A stretch of DNA of 64,000 nt from contig NZ_CP109499.1 in assembly GCF_036231965.1 (NCBI RefSeq), positions 7,936,001 through 8,000,000 on the forward strand, in the 5' to 3' direction. Positions 8,556 to 16,893 of the stretch are shown in pieces. Every line of letters begins with the position of its first letter. The first letter of the stretch is position 1. The DNA comes from Streptomyces sp. NBC_01428. GTDB lineage: Bacteria > Actinomycetota > Actinomycetes > Streptomycetales > Streptomycetaceae. The notes under the pieces are model-generated. The model saw nothing but the letters and a program-made list of their open reading frames with translations, was not told the origin of the DNA and ran no database searches. The translations under genes and the position numbers were made by a program.

Positions 8556-9794
8556 ATGAACGGCAAGGCGGGCCCCCGGACGGCGGGGGACGGGAACACG
8601 CGGACACGGCTCGACCGGGGGCGCGGGGCGCTCGGACCGGCCCTGGAGCTCGTGCACACCGGGCGTGCGCCGACGCGTGCCGTGCTCACCGCCGAACTCG
8701 GCGTCACGAGGGCGACCGCGGGCGCGGTGGCCGCCGAACTGGAGGCGCTGGGGCTCATCCGCGTCGACGCCCGGCCCGGTGCCGCCGCCGGCTCCCAGGG
8801 ACGCCCCTCGCACCGCCTGGAGGTCGCCGAGGACGGGCCCGTCGCGCTCGCCGCCCAGGTGCACGCCGACGGGTTCCGCGCCGCGCTGGTCGGCCTCGGC
8901 GGCCGGATCGTCGCCACCGCGCCCGGCTGCGAGGCCGTCGACGCCGACCCGGCGAAGGTGCTCGGCTCGGTCGTCGAGGCCGGCGCCGACCTGCTCCGGG
9001 CGACCGGCCGCCGCTGCGTCGGCGCGGGACTCGCGGTGCCCTCCGCCGTCGCCGAACCCGAGGGACTCGCCCTCAACCCGCTGCACCTCGCGTGGCCCGC
9101 CGGAGCCCCGGTCCGGCAGATCTTCGCCGAGCGGGTGCGCGCGGCGGGCATCGAGGGACCCGCGTTCGCCGCCAACGACGTCAACCTCGCCGCGCTCGCC
9201 GAACACCGGCACGGAGCGGGCCGCGGCGCCCGCGACCTGCTGTGCGTGGCCACCGGACACCGCGGCGTCGGCGGCGCGCTCGTGCTCGACGGCCGCCTGC
9301 ACACCGGCAGTTCGGGGCTCGCCCTCGAAGTGGGTCACCTCACCGTGAATCCCGAGGGGCGCCCCTGCTACTGCGGAAGCCGCGGCTGCCTCGACGTCGA
9401 GGCCGACCCACTGGCCTTCCTCACCGCCGCGGGACGTGCACCCGGCCCCGAGGTGTCGCTGCTCCAGCAGTCCAACGAACTGATCCGCGACGAGTACGCC
9501 GATCCGTCCGTGCGCCGTGCGACCGAGGCGCTCATCGACCGGCTCGGCCTCGGGCTCGCGGGCCTCGTCAACATCCTCAACCCGGACCGCATCATCCTCG
9601 GCGGACTCCACCGCAGCCTGCTGGACGCCGACCCCGACCGGCTGCGTGCCGTCGTCGCCGACCGCAGCCTGTGGGGCCGCAGCGGTGTGGTGCCGATCCT
9701 GGCCTGCACCCTGGACCACAACAGCCTGGTGGGCGCGGCCGAGCTGGCGTGGCAGCCCGTCCTGGACGACCCGCTGACCGCTCCGGCCGCCTGA
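8556..9794 (+). CDS. ROK-family transcriptional regulator
   Basis: This 412-residue protein is a typical ROK repressor. The N-terminal winged helix (about residues 25-75) holds LTAELGVTRATAGAVAAEL. The sugar-kinase-like ROK domain has AANDVNLAALAEH and GVGGALVLDG, the signature EVGHLTVNPEGRPCYCG, and the zinc-type CYCGSRGCLD. The C-terminal helix region holds NILNPDRIILGG. The HTH together with the kinase-like fold indicates a xylose/glucose-responsive repressor (XylR/NagC type) rather than a kinase. The ATG at 8556 is preceded by GGGAG and a GAGACT hexamer. No transporter is adjacent, so its regulon is unclear. Confidence 0.88.
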   Translation: MNGKAGPRTAGDGNTRTRLDRGRGALGPALELVHTGRAPTRAVLTAELGVTRATAGAVAAELEALGLIRVDARPGAAAGSQGRPSHRLEVAEDGPVALAAQVHADGFRAALVGLGGRIVATAPGCEAVDADPAKVLGSVVEAGADLLRATGRRCVGAGLAVPSAVAEPEGLALNPLHLAWPAGAPVRQIFAERVRAAGIEGPAFAANDVNLAALAEHRHGAGRGARDLLCVATGHRGVGGALVLDGRLHTGSSGLALEVGHLTVNPEGRPCYCGSRGCLDVEADPLAFLTAAGRAPGPEVSLLQQSNELIRDEYADPSVRRATEALIDRLGLGLAGLVNILNPDRIILGGLHRSLLDADPDRLRAVVADRSLWGRSGVVPILACTLDHNSLVGAAELAWQPVLDDPLTAPAA

Positions 9795-9841
9795 CCGCTC
9801 CGACCGCTCCGTCCGCCTGACGGCCCGGACGCCGTCCCGTC

Positions 9842-10765
9842 TCAGGAACGCCAGGCCACGCCGAAGGCGCGGGCCGGATTGCCGGTGAGGATCCGGTCCA
9901 CCAGGTCCTTCCCCAGGGCGTGTTCGAGCCGGGGGCGGACGCGGCGCAGCAGATACGGCAGTCCCGGGCCGCCGTTCACCGACCGGGCTGCCGCGGTCGT
10001 GGTGTCGCCCCCGAGCAACAGGCGTTCCCCGAACCCGGCGTCGGCCAAGGCCCGTACGGCGTCCGGCATGCGCCAGTCGGTGGCGTGGTTGGCGCGGGAG
10101 GGACCGTCGAACGCCAGGAAGGCGCCCGCCCCGGCGGCCTCGCGCTGGACCACGAGGTCCGGGGATCGGTTCAGATGTCCCAGGATCACCCGGTCCGGCG
10201 GCACCGTCAATTCCCCGCACAGCAGGTCGAGTACGTCGAGGGCGGCGGTCCCCAGCTCCAGGTGGACCGCGATCGGCGCACCGGTCGCGTGGTGGGCCTC
10301 GGCCGCCGCCGTCATCGTCCACCGGGCGTGCGCGTCCACCGCGTGGAAGGCGCCCGCCACCTTGATCAGCCCGGCGCGGACACCGGACGTGCCGATGCCC
10401 GCGGTGAGTTCGGAGACGAAGAGGGCCGCAGGGTCGCGGCGCAGTCGCCGCAGCAACTCCGTCTCGTAGTGGGCGGCTTGGTGGAGTCCGGTCGCCGCCA
10501 CGACGTGCACCCCGGTGTCGCGCGAGATCAGCGGCAGATCGGCGGCGCGCCTGCCCAGCCCGTACGGCGTCCACTGGACCACGGCCGCGCCGCCCTGTTC
10601 GCGGAACGCGGCCAGCTCGGCGCGGGCGGCGGACGCGTCCCGCAGTTCCTGGCCCGGCAGCCGAGGGCTGCCGAAGAAGAGGTGGTCGTGGGCGTCGCAC
10701 ACCCCGAGGGCCTCGGGCGGCAGGTCCCCGAGCACCGTACGGACGGTGGCGGCCGGGCTCACCAC
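9842..10765 (-). CDS. Phosphotriesterase-family metal-dependent hydrolase
   Basis: This 307-residue amidohydrolase-fold protein belongs to the phosphotriesterase (Php/resiniferatoxin-binding) family. The first metal pair is in VCDAHDHLFF, the lysine expected to be carboxylated is in LIKVAGAF, and further histidines are in AVHLELG and LGHLNRSPD. The catalytic Asp is in LLLGGDTT. Bacterial members often act as lactonases; the substrate here is not predictable. It starts at GTG 10765 (or GTG 10762) and overlaps the stop of the DUF4865 gene, so translation is probably coupled. It is the last gene of the TetR-DUF4865-phosphotriesterase operon. Confidence 0.87.
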   Translation of the reverse strand: MVSPAATVRTVLGDLPPEALGVCDAHDHLFFGSPRLPGQELRDASAARAELAAFREQGGAAVVQWTPYGLGRRAADLPLISRDTGVHVVAATGLHQAAHYETELLRRLRRDPAALFVSELTAGIGTSGVRAGLIKVAGAFHAVDAHARWTMTAAAEAHHATGAPIAVHLELGTAALDVLDLLCGELTVPPDRVILGHLNRSPDLVVQREAAGAGAFLAFDGPSRANHATDWRMPDAVRALADAGFGERLLLGGDTTTAAARSVNGGPGLPYLLRRVRPRLEHALGKDLVDRILTGNPARAFGVAWRS

Positions 10766-11346
10766 TGCCGGCCCCGGGGGAGCGACTCCCGCTCCGGCCG
10801 GGAGAGATGAAGCACCTGGAAGACCTCACCGGCCGCCCTGGGGGAGGCGCCGGCGGCCCAGAGCGAGAAGTGGACGATCTCCCAGTGCCGCGGATCGACG
10901 GCGGCCGCCGCGCTCACCACCCCGTCCAGGGACGCGAGCCTCGTGGTCTCGCGCACCGCCTCCGCCATCACCTCCGACAGGTCCGTCCCCTCGGCCACGG
11001 GCCGACGGCTCCGGACCGCGGCCACGGGCGCCGAGCCGGCGGCGCCGCCCTCCTCGTGGGCGAGGCCGGTCCAGTGCTGGACGACAGGGCGCCCGAAATC
11101 GTTCACCAAGCCCTGGAACGCGCCACCCCAGAGGAAGGAGTTCATGCCCTCGGTGGTGTTCCACAGGTAGAACGGCGCGTACTGGTTCACCGGGGAGCCG
11201 CCGACCCCGCGTTCGCGCATCAGATACGCCTTGAACCCGAGGCCGTCCCAGGCGTCGAGCAGATGGCCGACCCGGGCGACGCGGTCGCGGACGACCGTCA
11301 TGTCGTAGTCCGCGGGAAGCGTGATCTCGTACTGCATCGCGTGCAT
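10759..11346 (-). CDS. DUF4865-family protein
   Basis: This is a 195-residue protein beginning MHAMQYEITLPADYDM, with GFKAYLMRERG, YAPFYLWNTTEGMNSFLWGG and PVVQHWTGLA, which I recognise as the DUF4865 family. The fold is probably an antibiotic-biosynthesis-monooxygenase-like alpha/beta barrel, but no catalytic residues are established. It is often found beside TetR regulators, as here. The ATG at 11346 has GGAA about 11 nt upstream; an ATG at 11337 is an alternative. It lies 10 bp after the TetR stop codon and overlaps the phosphotriesterase start by 7 bp, so all three are almost surely co-transcribed. Confidence 0.8.
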   Translation of the reverse strand: MHAMQYEITLPADYDMTVVRDRVARVGHLLDAWDGLGFKAYLMRERGVGGSPVNQYAPFYLWNTTEGMNSFLWGGAFQGLVNDFGRPVVQHWTGLAHEEGGAAGSAPVAAVRSRRPVAEGTDLSEVMAEAVRETTRLASLDGVVSAAAAVDPRHWEIVHFSLWAAGASPRAAGEVFQVLHLSRPERESLPRGRQW

Positions 11347-11356
11347 GGCGGAGTTC

Positions 11357-11935
11357 CTATCCGTGCGCGGAACCGGAGGCGGCCGGGGCCAGCAGAGCGA
11401 GCAGCCCGCGCACCCCGGCGTCGAAGGCGGCCGGGGAACCCGAGGCGCGGGCCAGCACATAGCCGCCCTGGACGGTCGCGAGGATCGTCGCGGCGATGTC
11501 ACCGGCGTCGAGCCCTGGCGCGAACTGCCCCTGCTCCTTGCCCTCTTCGACGAGCGCGGCCAGCCGCCCGCGCAGCCAGTCGAGCGTCTCGTCGACCGGT
11601 GCGCGCAGCGCGGCGTCGGCCATCACGTCCGGATCCATCGTGAGCCGTCCCACGGGACAGCCGCGCAGCACGTCGCGTTCACGCCGCAGATAGGCCTCGA
11701 CGCGCTCGTACGGGGAGCCGGGCGGGGCGAGCACGGTCTCGGCGGCGGCCCGCATCTCGGCCGCCGTGCGGCGGATCGCCGCGAGCGCCAGGTCGGGCTT
11801 GCCGCGGAAGTGGTGGTACATGCTGCCCTGCCCGGCCCCGGCGCGCTCCAGGATCGCCTTGGGGCTGGTGCCCACGTAACCGCGCTCCCACAGCAACTCG
11901 CGCGTGGACTCGATCAAACGGTCCGCAGTGTCCAT
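11357..11935 (-). CDS. TetR-family transcriptional regulator
   Basis: This 192-residue TetR-type repressor begins MDTADRLIESTRELLWERGY, followed by the HTH TSPKAILERAGAGQGSMYHHF. Its C-terminal ligand domain is of the TetR_C_16/LmrA-YxaF-like type (GCPVGRLTMDPDVM). The start at 11935 is supported by a TACAGT -10-like hexamer at 11942-11947, exactly 6 nt upstream, which implies a leaderless mRNA. An ATG at 11950 would lie inside the putative -10. It heads an operon with the DUF4865 and phosphotriesterase genes. A near-palindrome covers its promoter, consistent with autoregulation. Confidence 0.87.
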   Translation of the reverse strand: MDTADRLIESTRELLWERGYVGTSPKAILERAGAGQGSMYHHFRGKPDLALAAIRRTAAEMRAAAETVLAPPGSPYERVEAYLRRERDVLRGCPVGRLTMDPDVMADAALRAPVDETLDWLRGRLAALVEEGKEQGQFAPGLDAGDIAATILATVQGGYVLARASGSPAAFDAGVRGLLALLAPAASGSAHG

Positions 11936-11943
11936 GCCGTCAC

Positions 11944-11963
11944 TGTACATACCAGTAGGTACA
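11944..11963. promoter_or_regulatory. TetR operator-like palindrome over the tetR promoter
   Basis: The 20-bp element TGTACATACCAGTAGGTACA pairs at 16 of 20 positions with its own reverse complement, with outer arms TGTAC/GTACA. It overlaps the TACAGT -10 hexamer of the tetR gene. It is a likely autoregulatory site controlling the three-gene operon. Confidence 0.6.
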
Positions 11964-12036
11964 GAGGTCGAGAGCGGAGGGTGAACCCGCCGGTCCCGGC
12001 CCGGGCGGCAGCCCTGCGGAGCAGCGGCCGGCGCCG

Positions 12037-12060
12037 CGCGTACTCCCGGGGAGGTACGCG
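12037..12060. promoter_or_regulatory. Palindrome upstream of the SHOCT/ABC operon
   Basis: The arms CGCGTAC (12037-12043) and GTACGCG (12054-12060) flank TCCCGGGGAG. It lies about 105 bp before the SHOCT gene, in the divergent region. It could be an operator or a transcript hairpin; sequence alone does not decide. Confidence 0.35.
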
Positions 12061-12165
12061 GACGGCCGCTGGCCGTACGACGACCCGGACCCCCTCGGGG
12101 AGCGAGTCTCGAAGCATCAGCAGATCCCGCGTGACAGCGCGGTCCCACCGAGGAGATGACCAAAG

Positions 12166-12471
12166 ATGCAGACCCTGGCGAACTGGGACGGCGGACCCGG
12201 CCCGTGGATCCTGTTCTTCCCGCTGATCTGGGCGGCCGTCGTGATCGGCGCCGTGACCGTCCTGCGACGCACCGCCTGGCGTGGCCGCCGTGGACCGTGG
12301 CGGGCCATGGGCGGCTTCGGCCCCGGTGATCCCCGCCCGACGGGCGACGCACCGATCGCCGTGCTCGGCCGGCGCTTCGCGTCCGGGGAGATCGACGAGG
12401 ACGAGTACTGGCGCCGGCTGTCCGTCCTCGACGAGCAGTTCGGCCGCACCGGCAAGGGCGGTGCGGCATGA
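12166..12471 (+). CDS. Small SHOCT-domain membrane protein
   Basis: This 101-residue protein has one N-terminal membrane segment (WILFFPLIWAAVVIGAVTVL, about residues 14-33). A C-terminal SHOCT domain follows (LGRRFASGEIDEDEYWRRLSVL, about 67-88), a short helical module often found next to membrane segments and thought to mediate oligomerisation. The ATG at 12166 follows AGGAG by 10 nt. It overlaps the ABC ATPase gene by 4 bp (ATGA), so it is the first gene of a three-gene operon and may act as an accessory to the exporter. Confidence 0.8.
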   Translation: MQTLANWDGGPGPWILFFPLIWAAVVIGAVTVLRRTAWRGRRGPWRAMGGFGPGDPRPTGDAPIAVLGRRFASGEIDEDEYWRRLSVLDEQFGRTGKGGAA

Positions 12472-13226
12472 CCGCCGGCTCCACCGCCCGCGACGCGGCC
12501 CGGGTCACCGAGGCCGTGAAGGTCTACGGCAGCGGGGACACGGCCGTACGGGCCCTCGACGGGGTGAGCGTCGGCTTCCCGGCCGGCCGCTTCACCGCGA
12601 TCATGGGCCCGTCCGGGTCCGGCAAGTCCACCCTCATGCACTGCGCCGCGGGCCTCGACACGCTCACCTCCGGAACCGCCCACATCGGCGACACCGAGAT
12701 CGGCACCCTCGACGACCGCCGCCTGACCTTGCTGCGCCGCGACCGCGTCGGATTCGTCTTCCAGGCCTTCAACCTGATCCCGACCCTCACCGTCGCGGAG
12801 AACATCACCCTGCCCCTGGACCTCGCGGGCACCGGCGGCTCCCGCGAGTGGATCGACTCGCTCGTCGACGTCGTCGGCCTCCGCGACCGGCTGCACCACC
12901 GCCCGAGCCAGCTCTCCGGCGGACAGCAGCAACGGGTGGCCGTGGCGCGGGCGTTCGCCGGCCGGCCCGATGTCGTCTTCGCCGACGAACCCACCGGCAA
13001 CCTCGACTCCCGCTCCGGCGGCGAGGTCCTGAACCTCCTCGGCCGGACGGTGCGCCGGACCGGCCGCACGGTCGTCATGGTCACCCACGACCCGGTCGCC
13101 GCCGCGCACGCCGACGAGGTGGTCTTCCTCGCCGACGGACGCCTGGTCGACCGGATGGAGAACCCGACGGCCGACCGGGTCCTCGACCGTATGAAGGCCC
13201 TCGACGGAACGGCGGCGTCGGTATGA
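12468..13226 (+). CDS. MacB/LolD-type ABC transporter ATP-binding protein
   Basis: This is a 252-residue ABC ATPase. Walker A is GPSGSGKST (residues 47-55), the Q-loop is in GFVFQAFNLIPTLTVAEN, the signature is LSGGQQQRVAVARA and Walker B with D-loop is VVFADEPTGNLDS. The H-loop is in VVMVTHDP. The NLIPTLTVAEN and PTGNLDS features are characteristic of the MacB/LolD/FtsE group, which powers FtsX-type permeases rather than moving solutes through a channel. It overlaps both neighbours by 4 bp, consistent with coupled translation and a stoichiometric complex. Confidence 0.93.
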   Translation: MTAGSTARDAARVTEAVKVYGSGDTAVRALDGVSVGFPAGRFTAIMGPSGSGKSTLMHCAAGLDTLTSGTAHIGDTEIGTLDDRRLTLLRRDRVGFVFQAFNLIPTLTVAENITLPLDLAGTGGSREWIDSLVDVVGLRDRLHHRPSQLSGGQQQRVAVARAFAGRPDVVFADEPTGNLDSRSGGEVLNLLGRTVRRTGRTVVMVTHDPVAAAHADEVVFLADGRLVDRMENPTADRVLDRMKALDGTAASV

Positions 13227-15784
13227 ACGCCGCCCTGCGCCTCAGCGTCTCGTCACTGCGCGCCCACCGGCGTCGCTTCGCCGGCACGTTCTTCGCGGTG
13301 TTCCTGGGCGTCGCGTTCCTGGCCGGCACGCTCGTCATGGGCGACACCCTGCGCGCCGGGTTCGACACGATGTTCGGCAACGCGACCCGGGGCACCGACG
13401 CCGTCGTCCGCAGCGCCGGGACCATCACCGCGCCGGGGGAGAACCAGGGCGTGCGCAGTCCCGTCGGCACCGACCTGGTGCGGACGATCGAGCGGGTTCC
13501 CGGCGTCGCCGCCGCGGTGCCCGACATCCAGGGCGCGGGTCAACTGGTGGGCGCCGACGGCAAGCCCATCGGCGGGCAGGGTCCGCCGACCCTCGCGGGC
13601 AACTGGATCGACGACCCGCGACTCAACGCCTACCGGCTCGCCGAGGGACGGGCGCCCGCGCGGACCGGCGAGGTCGTCGTCAACCGGGGCGCCGCGAAGA
13701 AGGGCGGTCTGCGGATCGGCGACACGACGGTCCTGCGCACCCCCGACCCCGTCCGCGTGACCGTCGTGGGCCTCGCGACCTTCGGCGGCGAGGACGGCAT
13801 GGCGCAGGTGACGTTCACCGGCATGACGCGGGCCGACGCCGAGAAGTACCTCACCCCGAAGCCGGGCCAGGCCGCGAGCATCCGCGTGCGGGCCGGCCCG
13901 GGAGTCGGCCAGGGCGAACTCGTCTCCGCCCTGACTCCCGTGCTGCCCAAGGGAGTCGAGGCCATCACCGGACAGGAGTCCGCGCAGGAGAACACCGAGA
14001 TGATCTCCAGCCGGTTCCTGACGATCTTCACCACGCTGCTGCTCGTCTTCTCCGGGATCGCGCTCCTCGTGGCGACCTTCTCCATCCACAACACCTTCGC
14101 CATCGTCGTCGCCCAACGCATCCGCGAGAACGCGCTGTTGCGTGCCCTCGGCGCCTCGCGCCGACAGGTCACCGCCTCGACCCTGGCCGAGGCGACCGTC
14201 GTCGCCGTGACGGCCTCCGCCGTCGGACTCGCCGGTGGCGTCGGGATCGCGGCCGGACTCCAGGCGCTGTTCCCGGCCATCGGATTCCCCTTCCCGGAGG
14301 GCGACTTGGTGGTCAGCGGCCTGTCCATGCTGCTGCCCCTCGTCGTCGGCGTCGTCGTCTGCCTCGTCTCCGCGCTGCTGCCCGCCGCCCGGGCCGGACG
14401 CACCGCGCCGCTCGCCGCCCTGCGGGAGACCGCCGTCGACGAGTCCGGCGCCTCCCGCGCACGCGCGATCACCGGCGGGGGACTGGCGGCCCTCGCCGTG
14501 GCCGTCACCCTGACCGGCGTCCTGCTGACCCCGTCCCTCTGGCTCGCCGGCCTCGGCGCGCTGCTCGCCCTCGCCGCCTTCGTGGTCCTCGGACCCGTCG
14601 CGTCCGCCACCGCGGTGCGCGTCCTCGGCGCACCCGTCGCCCGGCTGCGCGGTGTCACCGGTGGACTCGCCCGGCGCAACGCGCTGCGCAGCCCCCGCCG
14701 CACGGCGGCCACGGCCGGCGCCCTGATGATCGGCGTCGCCGTCGTCTCGCTGTTCACCGTGTTCGGCGCCTCGCTCAAGGCCACCATGGACCGGACGGTG
14801 TCCCGTTCCTTCGCGGGCGACATCGCCGTCAGCGCGCCCTCGTTCGGCGCCGGAGGCAGCGGGCTGAGCCCCCGGCTGGCCCCCGCCGTGGCGCGGGTAC
14901 CGGTGGTCAAGGACGCCGTCGGGCTCGGGAAGGGCGTCGCCGAAGTCAACGGCAGCGGACAGGCGTTGACGGTGACGGATCCGGTCACGCTCGGCAGGGT
15001 CTTCGATCTCGGCCATGTGCAGGGCTCGTTGAGCGCGCTCGGCGCCGACGGCATCGCCATCACCCGTAAGGAGGCCGACCGGCAGCATCTGGTGACCGGC
15101 GACACGGCCCGGCTCACCTTCACCGACGGCCGCAGCCAGGACTTCACCGTCCGCGCCGTCTACGGACAGTCGGAACTCGCGGGCGAGTACGTCATCACCC
15201 GCGCGGCCTGGGCCCCGCACCGCACGCAGGACTCCGACAGGCTCGTGGCCGTCTCCCTGAAGGACGGAGTGAGCACGGCGCAGGGCAGGGCCGCCGTACG
15301 ACAGGTCGCCGAGCGCTACGGCAACCCCGAGGTGCAGACCCGCGACGCCTACGCGCAGTCCTCCGCGGGCGGCATCGACATGATGCTCACCCTGGTCTAC
15401 GCGCTGCTCGCCCTCGCGGTCCTCATCGCCCTGCTGGGCATCGCCAACACGCTGACGCTCGCGATGCACGAGCGCACCCGGGAGATCGGACTGCTGCGGG
15501 CCGTCGGGCAGACCCGGGCGCAGCTTCGCGCCATGGTCCGCTGGGAGTCGGTCCTCGTCGCCGCGTTCGGCACGGCGGGCGGTATCGCCCTCGGCGCCTT
15601 CCTGGGCTGGGTGCTGGTCGAGGCCTCCGAGGGGGCGTCCGACACCGCGTTCGCCTTCGCGGTACCGCCGCTCCGGCTCGTGGTGGTGGCCCTGGTGGGC
15701 CTCGGCGCCGGGGGCCTCGCGGGCCTGCGTCCGGCTCGGCGGGCGGCGCGACTGGACGTACTGCGCGCCATCGCCACCGAGTGA
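13223..15784 (+). CDS. FtsX-family ABC transporter permease
   Basis: This 853-residue permease has the duplicated FtsX/MacB layout. It comprises an N-terminal anchor (FAGTFFAVFLGVAFLAGTLV), an extracytoplasmic MacB-PCD-like domain, a three-segment FtsX core around residues 265-400 (with REALLRALGASRRQV-type coupling helix NALLRALGASRRQVTA), then a second anchor. A second external domain and a C-terminal FtsX core (REIGLLRAVGQTRAQL) follow. Such ABC pairs act as mechanotransmission systems that extract lipoproteins or peptides or sense envelope stress. The ATG at 13223 overlaps the ATPase stop. The frame runs open far upstream but only as a shadow of the ATPase gene. Confidence 0.92.
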   Translation: MNAALRLSVSSLRAHRRRFAGTFFAVFLGVAFLAGTLVMGDTLRAGFDTMFGNATRGTDAVVRSAGTITAPGENQGVRSPVGTDLVRTIERVPGVAAAVPDIQGAGQLVGADGKPIGGQGPPTLAGNWIDDPRLNAYRLAEGRAPARTGEVVVNRGAAKKGGLRIGDTTVLRTPDPVRVTVVGLATFGGEDGMAQVTFTGMTRADAEKYLTPKPGQAASIRVRAGPGVGQGELVSALTPVLPKGVEAITGQESAQENTEMISSRFLTIFTTLLLVFSGIALLVATFSIHNTFAIVVAQRIRENALLRALGASRRQVTASTLAEATVVAVTASAVGLAGGVGIAAGLQALFPAIGFPFPEGDLVVSGLSMLLPLVVGVVVCLVSALLPAARAGRTAPLAALRETAVDESGASRARAITGGGLAALAVAVTLTGVLLTPSLWLAGLGALLALAAFVVLGPVASATAVRVLGAPVARLRGVTGGLARRNALRSPRRTAATAGALMIGVAVVSLFTVFGASLKATMDRTVSRSFAGDIAVSAPSFGAGGSGLSPRLAPAVARVPVVKDAVGLGKGVAEVNGSGQALTVTDPVTLGRVFDLGHVQGSLSALGADGIAITRKEADRQHLVTGDTARLTFTDGRSQDFTVRAVYGQSELAGEYVITRAAWAPHRTQDSDRLVAVSLKDGVSTAQGRAAVRQVAERYGNPEVQTRDAYAQSSAGGIDMMLTLVYALLALAVLIALLGIANTLTLAMHERTREIGLLRAVGQTRAQLRAMVRWESVLVAAFGTAGGIALGAFLGWVLVEASEGASDTAFAFAVPPLRLVVVALVGLGAGGLAGLRPARRAARLDVLRAIATE

Positions 15785-15846
15785 GCCCTCCGGACCCGTA
15801 CGACGCCCTCGGGGGAGCGGCGTACGCGACGGGGGTCACCGCCCGG

Positions 15847-16362
15847 TCAGCCGGCAACGGCCGACCGGGCGGGAGCGTGTTCCGGCCGAAGCACGTCGAC
15901 GGTCTGCCGCAGCGGGGCCTCGCGGGAGATCTCGTACGGCGAGCGGAGCGTGGACGCCACCACGGGCGCCTTCGCCGGAAGCGTGAACCAGACGACCTTG
16001 CCCGACTCGCCGTCGGGCCGCGCGCCCCAGTTCTCGCTGACCGCGGCGACCATGGCGAGGCCGCGTCCGCAGGTGGCGCCGGTGTCCGCCTCCCGCACCT
16101 CGGGAAGCCGCGGGTCGTGGTCGCGGACCGAGACCGTGAGCGTGTCGAGCAGCAGCTCGATCTCCACGGTGCACTCTTTGTCGGGTTGGGCGTGCAGGTG
16201 CACGTTGGTGAGCAGCTCGGTGACTCCGAGCGCGGCCCGGTCTATCAAGGGGTCCAGATGCCAGTAACGCAACTGTGCAGAGACGATTCTGCGGACCTGG
16301 CCGATCCGCGACGGCAGGGCTTGGAGCTCCACCGTGCAATGCCTGCTTGGCTGGCTGATCAC
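15847..16362 (-). CDS. RsbW/HATPase_c_2-type ATP-binding regulatory protein
   Basis: This 171-residue single-domain GHKL ATPase resembles anti-sigma-factor kinases. The N-box is ALGVTELLTNVHLHAQ, the G1 box is VSVRDHDPRLPEV, and the G2 box with lid is TCGRGLAMVAAVSENWG. Streptomycetes carry many of these, acting on anti-anti-sigma proteins or binding sigma factors. No STAS partner or sigma gene is adjacent. The GTG at 16362 (VISQPSRHCTVELQ) has GGGGAG about 10 nt upstream. A longer frame to 16536 exists, but its N-terminal extension is low-complexity. Confidence 0.82.
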   Translation of the reverse strand: MISQPSRHCTVELQALPSRIGQVRRIVSAQLRYWHLDPLIDRAALGVTELLTNVHLHAQPDKECTVEIELLLDTLTVSVRDHDPRLPEVREADTGATCGRGLAMVAAVSENWGARPDGESGKVVWFTLPAKAPVVASTLRSPYEISREAPLRQTVDVLRPEHAPARSAVAG

Positions 16363-16569
16363 GGCTGCGACTCCCCGAATTGAGGTCCGGAAGAAGACGG
16401 AGATCGGATCCAGCGGGGCGGCTGAGTGGAACGGCCGCCCGCTGTGGTGACCGGCGGGCTGGTTCGCAGCGTTATCGCCGGTTGACCCAGAGTAGTGAAG
16501 TGACATCAGAGTGACCCAGGGGGCGCCGTCCTGCAACTCGCGGTGCCTTCCGAGCCGTCGTGGACCGCC

Positions 16570-16893
16570 TCAGCGGCCGTGTCCCGCCGCCCTGCGGACC
16601 GCTTCGATGAAGCGGCGCGCCGAAGGCGGCCCCGGCTTTCCAGGGGCGGGATCGTGCTCGCCGAGGGTGAGCGAATAGCGGGTGCCGTTGACGTCCGCCG
16701 ACGCCCGGTCCTCGTGTGCGAACCAGGGCTTCGACGCGCGCACCGCCTGCACGGGGGCACTGTCGATCTCACTGCCGTAGCTGGTGAGCAACTGCAGCCG
16801 GCCGTCGCTGATCCGGACCTGTCCGGCCCGGGTGAGCGAACGCAGCCGCTTCCCGATCCGTACGCCCGTGGCCGTGAACTCCGGCTCCCCCAT
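16570..16893 (-). CDS. Small conserved-looking Streptomyces protein of unknown function
   Basis: This 107-residue protein begins MGEPEFTATGVRIGKRLRSL and continues with a beta-rich pattern (GQVRISDGRLQLLTSYGSEI, then KPWFAHEDRASADVNGTRYS). There is no signal peptide, membrane segment or recognisable catalytic motif. The alternating strands could form a small PH-like or roll fold, but that is a guess. The ATG at 16893 follows GGAG. It sits between an anti-sigma-like ATPase on the same strand and the divergent cds1-like gene, and may share a control region with the latter. Confidence 0.65.
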   Translation of the reverse strand: MGEPEFTATGVRIGKRLRSLTRAGQVRISDGRLQLLTSYGSEIDSAPVQAVRASKPWFAHEDRASADVNGTRYSLTLGEHDPAPGKPGPPSARRFIEAVRRAAGHGR

